A model generated the notes under the pieces. It was not told the origin of the DNA, made no database searches, and worked only from the letters and a program-made list of their open reading frames with translations. A stretch of 7,929 nucleotides of DNA from an uncultured Sediminibacterium sp. (GTDB lineage Bacteria > Bacteroidota > Bacteroidia > Chitinophagales > Chitinophagaceae), in assembly GCA_937907555.1 (NCBI GenBank), contig CALEST010000446.1, positions 1 to 7,929 of the forward strand. The letters are read 5' to 3'. Shown in pieces: positions 1-6,218 of the stretch (the stretch's first letter is position 1; each line of letters begins with the position of its first letter). Made by a program: the position numbers and the translations under genes.

Positions 1-1
1 A

Positions 2-931
2 GTTGCCATGGCATTTGAATACTTTGCAACTGAAAAAGTAGACATTGCCATTATTGAAACCGGATTGGGCGGAAGATTAGACAGTACGAATATTATTCTG
101 CCTGAATTGAGCATTATCACCAATATTGGCATGGACCATATGAATCTGTTGGGCCATACCATCAGTGCAATTGCTTCAGAAAAAGCAGGCATTATTAAAC
201 CAACTATACCGGTTGTAATTGGCGAAACAAATCCGGAATCTTTACCTGTATTTTTAACCGCTGCCTACAACAGTTCCATTTCCTTTGCACAAGAAAAAAG
301 ATACGTTCATGACTGGTTGTTTCAGGAACAATTATTGCAGGTAACTATTGTTGACAAAACAAAAAATGAATACCACCGCTACTTGCTGGACTTGCCAGGA
401 TTCTATCAAACCAAAAATTTATTGACGGTACTGGAAGCCTGTGAAGTGCTTATAAAAGCAGGTTGGAAAATAAAAGAAGAAGACATTCAAAAAGGGCTGT
501 CCAATGTTAAAAAATCAACGGGTTTATTTGGCAGGTGGGATCAGATTCACAGTTATCCATCCGTGGTATTGGATGTTGGCCATAATGCAGACGGCGTAAA
601 AGCCATATTGGCTCAACTGGATCTATGCAGCTTCAATCAATTGCACTGGATTATGGGAATGGTAAAAGACAAGGAGATTAACGAAGTTTTATCCCTGTTG
701 CCTTCAACGGCGAAATACTATTTTACCAAAGCACAGATTCCTAGAGCATTGGATGAATCAGCGCTTCAGGAAAAAGCAGCGCAATTTGGAATTACAGGTG
801 ATATATATCCGGATGTGAATTTGGCGCTGAATGCTGCCATGGAAAAGGCTGAACAAAATGATTTAATTCTGGTTTGTGGCAGTGTTTTCCTTGTTGCAGA
901 AGTAGACAGGATTCCATTCAAAAAGAACTAA
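2..931 (+). CDS. folC: Bifunctional folylpolyglutamate synthase / dihydrofolate synthase (FolC), 5'-truncated by window edge
   Basis: FolC is a cytoplasmic Mur-ligase-family enzyme that uses ATP to add glutamate to folates and, in many bacteria, to dihydropteroate. Numbering from the Met codon at position 8, visible signatures are the ETGLGGRLDSTN block (17-28), the GMDHMNLLG stretch (41-49), EKAGIIKP (58-65), the FGRWD junction before the C-terminal domain (174-178), and DVGHNADG (189-196), the family's D-x-x-H-N motif. The tail GSVFLVAEV (291-299) is also typical. About 308 codons are present against roughly 420-440 in the family. The N-terminal part with the P-loop (usually GTNGKGS) is missing because it lies left of the window. 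The reading frame is open to the left edge and Val-Ala precede the Met, as in intact homologues, so position 8 is an internal Met and not the start. The TAA stop overlaps the stop codon of the convergent Nudix gene. The identification is secure; whether it is mono- or bifunctional cannot be told here. Confidence 0.95.
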   Translation, partial: VAMAFEYFATEKVDIAIIETGLGGRLDSTNIILPELSIITNIGMDHMNLLGHTISAIASEKAGIIKPTIPVVIGETNPESLPVFLTAAYNSSISFAQEKRYVHDWLFQEQLLQVTIVDKTKNEYHRYLLDLPGFYQTKNLLTVLEACEVLIKAGWKIKEEDIQKGLSNVKKSTGLFGRWDQIHSYPSVVLDVGHNADGVKAILAQLDLCSFNQLHWIMGMVKDKEINEVLSLLPSTAKYYFTKAQIPRALDESALQEKAAQFGITGDIYPDVNLALNAAMEKAEQNDLILVCGSVFLVAEVDRIPFKKN

Positions 932-1488
932 GTCTTTATCCAACCCAATTGAATAGCTGCGGCATACATGGCACTCAATTGTACTCCATGTTGAAATTCG
1001 TGTTGAAGTAATTTCTGCATAAATGCTTCACGCTGCAGAAAAACCAGCTCAATGTCTTCGAACGGATCTAATGAAACGGTTCCGGTTGGTACCACATTTT
1101 TAGCTAAATAAAAATAAGCCAGATTCTTTTCTAATGGTGGATTGGGATGTATTTTATAGAGAAATTGAAAGTTGCTGGTTTGAAAACCCGTTTCCTCTTC
1201 CATTTCTCTTTTTGCTGCAACGGCCGGATCTTCCCCGGGTTCAATCATTCCACCCGGGAGTTCCAGAGATACGATGCCTGCTGCGTGCCTGTATTGACGA
1301 ACTAAAATCACTTCTTCCTCAGGAGTAACCATAATGATATTGCAAAAATCCGGTACAGCAATCGTTAAATAAGGATCAATTACAGAACCATCCGGCAATT
1401 GACAACGATCTTCCAAAACTGTCAGCCATTTCTTTCTATACACTTGTTTTGATTGGAGCAGCTTCCATTTACGGCTATTTTCATCCAT
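928..1488 (-). CDS. Nudix hydrolase, ADP-ribose pyrophosphatase-like (copy 1, canonical Nudix box)
   Basis: A 186-aa cytoplasmic Nudix hydrolase, expected to cleave a nucleoside diphosphate linked to another group; the family resemblance is to ADP-ribose/ADP-sugar pyrophosphatases. The Nudix box is complete at residues 80-102: G80, five residues, E86, seven residues, then REMEEETGF (94-102), with E98 and E99 as the expected metal ligands. A DGSVIDP segment (33-39) and an H-P-N-P-P loop (114-118) after the box also fit this subfamily. The preferred start is the ATG at 1488, one base after the stop of the upstream Nudix gene. An in-frame TTG at 1500 would add four residues and overlap that gene, and is less likely. 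This is the last gene of the probable fbp operon, and its TAG stop overlaps the folC stop. It is a clear paralogue of the gene just upstream. Substrate cannot be assigned from sequence alone. Confidence 0.9.
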   Translation of the reverse strand: MDENSRKWKLLQSKQVYRKKWLTVLEDRCQLPDGSVIDPYLTIAVPDFCNIIMVTPEEEVILVRQYRHAAGIVSLELPGGMIEPGEDPAVAAKREMEEETGFQTSNFQFLYKIHPNPPLEKNLAYFYLAKNVVPTGTVSLDPFEDIELVFLQREAFMQKLLQHEFQHGVQLSAMYAAAIQLGWIKT

Positions 1489-1489
1489 A

Positions 1490-2044
1490 CTAATACACAA
1501 TTAACTTATTTAACTTCATGAGAGCATACAGAATAGTGCTGGTTTGCATTGACTGTACAAACCTCTGAGATTTAAAATCTTCAATAAACTGATCCCACTC
1601 CAATTCAAGCACTTCTACTTCTTCTTCTGTGTCTCTTACTGCGGTGGGATCTTCCTCTCCTCCTGTTGCCAGGAACATATGCATCACATTGGTATTGGTG
1701 TTGGGATTGGGAGAAATTTTACCCAGGTATTCAATTTGCTCAAACTTATATCCTGTTTCCTCCAGCAATTCACGTTCAATTGCCGTTTCTAACATGGTAT
1801 CTGTTGGGTCAACACAACCTCCAGGCAACTCAAGAATAATTTCGTCTATACCTGGCCGGTAAATTCTTTCTACAATGACAGTGCCCCTTTTGGTTATTGC
1901 CAGTGCGGTTGCATAATCCGGGAATCCATAAATGTAGAAGGGTTCAATAACAGAACCATCGTTTTTTTTATAACTGTTCTTTCTAACATCAGACCACTTG
2001 TCTTTAATCAGTTGTTCTGAATGCAAGAGTTCCCATTTTTTCAT
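1490..2044 (-). CDS. Nudix hydrolase, ADP-ribose pyrophosphatase-like (copy 2, non-canonical Nudix box)
   Basis: A 184-aa protein homologous along its whole length to the next gene downstream. Both open with K-W-x-L-L, both carry DGSVI-E/D-P near residue 30-40, E-L-P-G-G before the box, E-E-T-G inside it and P-N-P after it (112-114 here). The Nudix box (76-99) departs from G-x5-E-x7-REUxEExGU. After G76 and five residues there is D82 in place of Glu, then eight instead of seven residues before RELLEETGY (91-99). The metal-binding EE pair (E95, E96) is intact, so activity is plausible, and such one-residue insertions are known in Nudix proteins. The ATG start lies 11 bp after the DinB-family gene and the TAG stop is one base before the next Nudix start, which implies co-transcription and possibly translational coupling. 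An acidic stretch (DTEEEVEVLELEW, 138-150) follows the catalytic domain core. Substrate is unknown. Confidence 0.88.
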   Translation of the reverse strand: MKKWELLHSEQLIKDKWSDVRKNSYKKNDGSVIEPFYIYGFPDYATALAITKRGTVIVERIYRPGIDEIILELPGGCVDPTDTMLETAIERELLEETGYKFEQIEYLGKISPNPNTNTNVMHMFLATGGEEDPTAVRDTEEEVEVLELEWDQFIEDFKSQRFVQSMQTSTILYALMKLNKLIVY

Positions 2045-2055
2045 AATGATGTTAT

Positions 2056-2580
2056 TTACCAGTTATTCTTATTTCTCAAATACAGGATATGTCCGGTATG
2101 ATGCTTGCCATGCCAGGCATACATTCCCAGCATATACCATAAAGTCATGATTTTTTTACTGCCTGGATGATACAGCGTCCGCTCCCAGTCTGTTTCGCTT
2201 AATCCCTTTATGGTTGAATGCCATCTGGCATGAAGAGCGTGCAGTAATGTGATGGAGGTATTGATGGGTACAGCATCTATATCCGCAAGTTCGTTCCACT
2301 TATTTTCATCATAAGGTTTAATAATAGGCTGATCTTCTGTTAATGCCAGTTTAAAACGGGTATAGGCATTGATATGACTATCTGCCAGATGATGCACCAC
2401 CTGATGCAAGGTCCACCCTCCCGGTCTGTAGGGCGTATGCAACTGGGCTTCGTCCAGATTAAGTACGGCATTTTCAACCTCCTGAGGTAAAAACAAGATA
2501 TCGGCCAACCAGTCATTCTTTACCTCCTCGCTGTAAGGCTTAAACTGGTATTGACCTATTGGATATTGTGCTTGAATCAT
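2056..2580 (-). CDS. DinB/YfiT-family putative metal-dependent hydrolase or thiol transferase
   Basis: A 174-aa four-helix-bundle protein of the DinB-like superfamily, closely resembling Bacillus subtilis YfiT, whose structure binds Ni through three histidines. Visible hallmarks are the opening YPIGQYQ (6-12), TPYRPGGWTLHQVVHHLADSH (49-69), NAYTRFKLALTE (71-82), a PYDE segment (89-92) and the C-terminal MYAWHGKHHTGHI (153-165). Likely ligands are H64, H157 and H161, whose spacing of 93 and 4 residues matches my recollection of the YfiT ligands; the assignment assumes no gaps in alignment. Length fits the family (about 170-180 aa). Some relatives transfer bacillithiol or other low-molecular-weight thiols to electrophiles, so a detoxification role is possible but unproven. 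The gene lies 4 bp after the ABC ATPase and 11 bp before the Nudix pair, in the middle of the probable operon. The ATG at 2580 gives the N-terminus expected for the family. Family call is firm, reaction is not. Confidence 0.88.
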   Translation of the reverse strand: MIQAQYPIGQYQFKPYSEEVKNDWLADILFLPQEVENAVLNLDEAQLHTPYRPGGWTLHQVVHHLADSHINAYTRFKLALTEDQPIIKPYDENKWNELADIDAVPINTSITLLHALHARWHSTIKGLSETDWERTLYHPGSKKIMTLWYMLGMYAWHGKHHTGHILYLRNKNNW

Positions 2581-2584
2581 GCGA

Positions 2585-3358
2585 TTAATTTTCAGATCTT
2601 AACTGATGCCCGGTAAGGTTTATAAAAACATCTTCCAGATTGGCATTTTTTACTTGCTTAGGTCTTTCAAATCCTGTAGCTACGAGATTGTCAATTAAAG
2701 CATCCGGCGTATCCAGCGCTATTACTTTACCCGAGTCTATAATTGCTACACGATCACAAAGCACTTCAGCCTCATCCATATAATGTGTAGTAATGATTAC
2801 CGTGGTTCCTTTGGCTCTGATAGACTGAATCAGCTCCCATAAATTTCTTCTTGCCTGTGGATCTAACCCTGTAGTAGGTTCATCTAAAAAAATAATTCTG
2901 GGATGATTAATCAATGTGGTAGCAATGGCAAAACGTTGCTTTTGCCCCCCACTTAATTCCTTAAATTTGGCTTTTGCCTTATCGGTTAAATTCACCAGAC
3001 TCAGTAATTCTACCGGATCAGTTTTTTGGTTGTACAGTCCGGAAAACAAAGCAATCAACTCTGTTAAATTCAAATTGGGATAGTAACCGGCGGTTTGCAA
3101 TTGAACACCTATGATTTTTTTTATTTCATTGGGTGATTCATCCAGATTGTATCCGGCCACTTCAACCAGACCACTGGTTTTAGTACGAAGCGTTTCAATA
3201 ATTTCAAGGGTGGTAGATTTTCCGGCTCCATTAGGACCCAGGAGACCAAAGATTTCACCTTCCATCACTTCAAAACTGATTCCTTTCACTGCATGAAAAT
3301 CACCGTATTTTTTATGTAAATCTTTCACCCGAATAATTGTGTTTGCCATATTTACCAT
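2585..3358 (-). CDS. ABC transporter ATP-binding protein (ABC-2 type, DrrA/CcmA-like)
   Basis: The nucleotide-binding subunit of an ABC transporter, about 257 aa. All catalytic elements are present: Walker A GPNGAGKST (41-49), a Q-loop near Q86/Q88, signature LSGGQKQR (135-142), Walker B IIFLDE (155-160), the D-loop after PTTGLDP and the switch histidine H192. The ending NLEDVFINLTG (240-250) is typical of ATPases that pair with ABC-2 export permeases (drug, polysaccharide or lipid export, or Cu/Na efflux). No permease gene occurs in this window, upstream or downstream in the operon, so the partner must be encoded elsewhere or be unusual. Two starts are possible: the ATG at 3358, overlapping the upstream gene's end by 7 bp, or the ATG at 3349 (254 aa), two bases after its TAA stop. 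The domain begins right after either, so the protein is little changed. The substrate cannot be inferred. Confidence 0.93.
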   Translation of the reverse strand: MVNMANTIIRVKDLHKKYGDFHAVKGISFEVMEGEIFGLLGPNGAGKSTTLEIIETLRTKTSGLVEVAGYNLDESPNEIKKIIGVQLQTAGYYPNLNLTELIALFSGLYNQKTDPVELLSLVNLTDKAKAKFKELSGGQKQRFAIATTLINHPRIIFLDEPTTGLDPQARRNLWELIQSIRAKGTTVIITTHYMDEAEVLCDRVAIIDSGKVIALDTPDALIDNLVATGFERPKQVKNANLEDVFINLTGHQLRSEN

Positions 3359-3840
3359 TTTATCACCAATCCCAGGGATTGATTCCCCACTCCTACTGAA
3401 ACGGTTTGTCTTTTATTGTATTGCTGATTAAACAAGTCGACGGCTGTTAGCAGATGACGCTGTCCCACCAAGTTAAAATATCCACCTGCTACTGAACTCA
3501 GAAATCCGGCACCTATCAATGTCCAGGCTGTGCCACTATTGTTTCCTGAAAATTGGTTTACTCCAATTAACAATGTGATGGCACCGGCAAAATTGAAAAT
3601 CTGCCCGGTTATTTTATTCGACTGATGTTTCTGGTAAGAACCGATGATTTCACCATTTCCAGATCTGTAAAACAACTGTTTGAATTGTGTACTCCCTTTA
3701 TAAATAGTATCATTATAAATGATATTATTGGGCTTTGTAAGCATGGTATAATTCATTTTCCCTGGCAACAATGCCTGCTGGGCATTGAGCTTAGAAAAAA
3801 AAGAAGTGAAAACAAAGAAAAACAGAATGGTATATTTCAT
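3352..3840 (-). CDS. Hypothetical secreted or envelope protein with signal peptide and two hydrophobic segments
   Basis: I do not recognise a family. The 162-aa product starts with a typical Sec signal peptide: M-K, a Phe-rich hydrophobic core (residues 5-15), then K-L-N-A with probable cleavage after A20, before Q-Q; N-A-Q sites are common in Bacteroidota. The mature part has a polar segment (21-79), then two Gly/Ala-rich hydrophobic stretches (about 80-96 and 104-125) separated by an N/S/G loop, then a tail ending in alternating hydrophobic residues and a terminal Trp. This could be a small inner-membrane hairpin protein, or a short envelope protein with a beta-like end. The preferred start is the ATG at 3840, five bases after the fbp stop and giving a clean signal peptide. 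A GTG at 3846 would add two residues and overlap fbp. It sits between fbp and the ABC ATPase, with almost no spacing on either side, so it is probably co-expressed with both. Confidence 0.72.
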   Translation of the reverse strand: MKYTILFFFVFTSFFSKLNAQQALLPGKMNYTMLTKPNNIIYNDTIYKGSTQFKQLFYRSGNGEIIGSYQKHQSNKITGQIFNFAGAITLLIGVNQFSGNNSGTAWTLIGAGFLSSVAGGYFNLVGQRHLLTAVDLFNQQYNKRQTVSVGVGNQSLGLVIKW

Positions 3841-3845
3841 AGACA

Positions 3846-4859
3846 CTATTTTTTATCCAGCACATCCGCAAGCTCCTGCATCATCATCTTGCTTCCAATA
3901 AACAAAGGTGTTCGCTGATGCAAAGAGGTTGGAACAATATCAAGAATTCTGCCAACCCCATCGGTTGCCACACCACCTGCCACTTCCAGGATAAATGCAA
4001 AAGGATTGGCTTCGTATAGAAGTCTTAATTTCCCTTGTGGTTTATCGGTAGTTCCGGGATACATGAAAATTCCTCCCTTAATTAAATTGCGGTGCACGTC
4101 CGCAACCATACTTCCAATATAACGTTGGGTATAGGGCCCTCCGTTTTCTTTGGTTTTACGCTGACATCCATCAATGTATTTTCGAACGGGTTCTGCGTAT
4201 TGAAAAAAGTTCCCGTGGTTAACTGAATAAAATTTTCCGGTGGGAGGACAGGTAATATTAGGATGACTCATGGTAAACTCTCCAATGGAAGGATCCAATG
4301 TAAAGCCGTTGACTCCCCTGCGTGTTGCATATACAAACATGGTACTCGACCCATATATTACATATCCTGCAGCTACCTGATTTTTACCAGGTTGCAGAAA
4401 ATCTTCCTTTGTACAGGGTTTTCCTAATGGGCTTACCCGCTTATACACACCAAAAATAGTTCCGATAGAAACATTCACATCTATATTACCGCTACCGTCC
4501 AGCGGGTCAAATAACACCACATATTTACTGTTGTTACTCACTTCATCGTCAAATACAACAAAGTCGTCCATCTCTTCGCTTCCAATGCCAGCACAACTGA
4601 TTCCATGCTTTAACACACCCATAAACTGGTTATTGGCATATATGTCCAGCTTCTTTACATCTTCCCCCTGTACATTAATGCTACCTGCGTCTCCCAATAT
4701 ATCTACCAGCCCGGCTTTATTCACTTCAACATTTACCCTTTTTGCCGCCAATGCCATGTCTCTTAGCAAACGGCTCAATTCTCCTGTAGCCGATGGGAAC
4801 TGCCTTAACTGTTGTAGCGTAAACTCATCTAAGGTGAGTACGGTTCTGTTAATTGTCAT
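3846..4859 (-). CDS. fbp: Class I fructose-1,6-bisphosphatase
   Basis: Cytoplasmic enzyme that removes the 1-phosphate of fructose 1,6-bisphosphate, the committed step of gluconeogenesis. The protein is 337 aa, a normal length for class I. Key regions are GIGSEEMDD (91-99, metal-binding E95/E96), the signature DPLDGSGNID (118-127, with D118 and D121), RYIGSMVADVHRNL (246-259), GGIFMYPGT (262-270) and LRLLYEANPFAFILEVAGG (278-296, metal ligand E283), with RTPLFIGS near the end. In the signature the usual second Ser (DGSSNID) is Gly at residue 124, encoded at 4488-4490. The ATG start at 4859 leaves a 90-bp gap to the divergent aspartokinase. fbp is first in a run of six same-strand genes and its stop lies five bases from the next start, so it probably heads the operon. 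No frameshift or truncation is seen. Confidence 0.97.
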   Translation of the reverse strand: MTINRTVLTLDEFTLQQLRQFPSATGELSRLLRDMALAAKRVNVEVNKAGLVDILGDAGSINVQGEDVKKLDIYANNQFMGVLKHGISCAGIGSEEMDDFVVFDDEVSNNSKYVVLFDPLDGSGNIDVNVSIGTIFGVYKRVSPLGKPCTKEDFLQPGKNQVAAGYVIYGSSTMFVYATRRGVNGFTLDPSIGEFTMSHPNITCPPTGKFYSVNHGNFFQYAEPVRKYIDGCQRKTKENGGPYTQRYIGSMVADVHRNLIKGGIFMYPGTTDKPQGKLRLLYEANPFAFILEVAGGVATDGVGRILDIVPTSLHQRTPLFIGSKMMMQELADVLDKK

Positions 4860-4877
4860 ATAGCGCTTTCGTTTATA

Positions 4878-4885
4878 TAAAGATA
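4878..4885 (-). promoter_or_regulatory. Possible -7 element for the fbp operon
   Basis: On the - strand this reads TATCTTTA, seven of eight matches to the Bacteroidota -7 consensus TAnnTTTG if the two n positions are counted free. A TTC, not the expected TTG, lies 17 bases upstream. It would put a start of transcription roughly 12-15 bases before the fbp ATG, a very short leader. The sequence is AT-rich, so a chance match is quite possible. Inference only. Confidence 0.2.
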
Positions 4886-4889
4886 ATAA

Positions 4890-4915
4890 TTGGGCGGGTA
4901 CGGAACGTATATTTG
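4890..4915 (+). promoter_or_regulatory. Candidate Bacteroidota-type promoter for aspartate kinase
   Basis: TATATTTG at 4908-4915 is a perfect match to the Bacteroidota sigma-ABfr -7 element TAnnTTTG. A TTG at 4890-4892 could serve as the -33 element, but the 15-base spacer is a little shorter than usual (about 17-20). The -7 box ends 34 bases before the preferred lysC ATG at 4950, leaving a leader of about 25-30 nt. It lies in the 90-bp divergent gap, exactly where a promoter is needed. This also argues against the in-frame TTG at 4890 as the start codon, since that codon would lie upstream of the transcript start. Confidence 0.45.
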
Positions 4916-4949
4916 TGTGAATAGAAAAGATTATCTCAAGCCATCAAGT

Positions 4950-6218
4950 ATGAAAATATTCAAATTCGGAGGTGCCAGCGTAAACAGTGTTGACAGAATA
5001 AAAAATTTAAGATCAATTGTTGCTTCCCACCAGCAGGAACGTCTGGTAATTATTATCTCTGCAATGGGAAAAACAACCAATGGACTTGAAAAAGTAGTGG
5101 ATGCCTATTTTAAAGGAAATAAGGAGGAAGCCCTGCAGCTATTTAATGTGGTAAAGAACCAGCACCTGACTACTGCAAAATATTTACTGGTATTGCAATA
5201 CAATGAATGTATGCAGCAATTAAACGACTTTTTTACAGAAGTAGAATGGCTTTTACACGATAAACCAGTAAGAAATTACGATTACTATTACGACCAGATT
5301 GTTTGCACAGGCGAACTGTTCAGCACCTGTATCATCAGCCACTTCTTAAAAGAGGAAAAAATAAACAATCAATGGCTGGATGTAAGAGATTTGCTGAGAA
5401 CGGATAATAACTTCAGAGATGCCGGAGTTCAATTTGATTTTTCCGCATCCAGAATTAAAGCTGCAATTGAAGAATTCACAGGCAATATTACCATTACACA
5501 GGGATTCATTGGAGCAACTGATGACAATGAAAGCACCACATTGGGCAGAGAAGGAAGTGATTATACGGCAGCCATTTTTGCCAATATTCTGGATGCTTTT
5601 GAATTAACCATCTGGAAAGATGTGGAAGGGGTAATGAATGCCGATCCAAAATCTTACCCTGATGCACAGCTAATTAAGGAGCTGAATTTTAATGAAGTTA
5701 TTGAAATGGCCTATTATGGCGCCCAGGTAATTCATCCAAAAACAATAAAGCCCCTTCAGAATAAAAATATCCCTTTACTGGTGAAATGTTTTTTAGACCC
5801 TTCTCTTGAAGGAACCATCATTCACCACAAGCACGTTAAAAACCTTCCTCCAATTATTGTGAACAAGGAACATCAGGTACTGATGCATTTAAAAACAAAA
5901 GATTTCTCTTTTATTGGAGAAGAGCCAATGAGTGTTCTGTATAAGATTTTCAGTGAAATAAAAGTAAAACCCAATTTAATTCAGACCGGAGCTATCAGCC
6001 TGCAGCTATGTCTGGATGATCACGATGAAAAGATTGGAATGCTTGCTGAGAAATGCAGTGAACTCTTTGATGTACAGATAGAAAAAATGCTGGCCTTAAT
6101 TACCATCAGGCATTACAACGAAGAAATCATCGGGAATTTATTAACCAATAGGCAGATCGTTCTTCAGCAAAAAACACGGGAAACTATTCAGACTATTTAC
6201 AGAACCCAGTCTAATTAA
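4950..6218 (+). CDS. lysC: Monofunctional aspartate kinase (aspartokinase)
   Basis: Phosphorylates aspartate with ATP in the first step of the aspartate-family pathway (lysine/diaminopimelate, threonine, methionine). From the ATG at 4950 the product is 422 aa. Visible motifs are KFGGASV (5-11), VIIISAMGK (33-41), TGE with the substrate-binding Glu (120-122), STTLGREGSDYTAA (195-208), IWKDVEGVMNADP (221-233) and an EMAYYGAQVIHPKTI segment (252-266), which together complete the amino-acid-kinase domain. Residues from about 310 form the regulatory tail expected to hold paired ACT domains, although these are diverged. There is no homoserine dehydrogenase domain, so it is not a ThrA/MetL-type fusion. 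A TTG at 4890 would add 20 residues before the conserved MKIFKFGG, with no family support, so the ATG is preferred. The gene diverges from fbp across 90 bp and its TAA overlaps the stop of the histidine kinase. Feedback inhibition by lysine or threonine is likely from the family but not shown. The symbol lysC is by family convention. Confidence 0.95.
   Translation: MKIFKFGGASVNSVDRIKNLRSIVASHQQERLVIIISAMGKTTNGLEKVVDAYFKGNKEEALQLFNVVKNQHLTTAKYLLVLQYNECMQQLNDFFTEVEWLLHDKPVRNYDYYYDQIVCTGELFSTCIISHFLKEEKINNQWLDVRDLLRTDNNFRDAGVQFDFSASRIKAAIEEFTGNITITQGFIGATDDNESTTLGREGSDYTAAIFANILDAFELTIWKDVEGVMNADPKSYPDAQLIKELNFNEVIEMAYYGAQVIHPKTIKPLQNKNIPLLVKCFLDPSLEGTIIHHKHVKNLPPIIVNKEHQVLMHLKTKDFSFIGEEPMSVLYKIFSEIKVKPNLIQTGAISLQLCLDDHDEKIGMLAEKCSELFDVQIEKMLALITIRHYNEEIIGNLLTNRQIVLQQKTRETIQTIYRTQSN

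Noticed and set aside
8..10. ATG at position 8 as the start of folC
   Set aside because: The frame is open to the left edge, and the family needs over 100 more N-terminal residues including the P-loop. The Met aligns with an internal position of FolC.
880..960. Intrinsic terminator at the folC/Nudix junction
   Set aside because: I looked on both strands and saw no GC-rich hairpin followed by a T run.
1134..1328. Open frame on the + strand inside the Nudix gene; similar frames lie opposite the other genes
   Set aside because: It has no recognisable protein features and lies antisense to a well-supported conserved gene. The same holds for the other opposite-strand frames in fbp, the ABC ATPase and the histidine kinase.
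4862..4867. AGCGCT palindrome just upstream of fbp
   Set aside because: Only six bases, with no extension or second copy seen in the gap; not enough to call a binding site.
4881..4936. Seven-base inverted repeat AGATAAT / ATTATCT as an operator
   Set aside because: The arms are 42 bases apart, do not extend, and consist of AT-rich sequence where such a match is expected by chance at appreciable frequency.
4890..4949. TTG at 4890 as start of a 442-aa aspartokinase
   Set aside because: The extra 20 residues precede the universally N-terminal KFGG motif and the stretch contains the best promoter match, so the ATG at 4950 is preferred.
6000..6218. Possible fusion of aspartokinase to homoserine dehydrogenase
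   Set aside because: The frame stops at 422 aa, straight after the regulatory tail, and the following gene is on the other strand.
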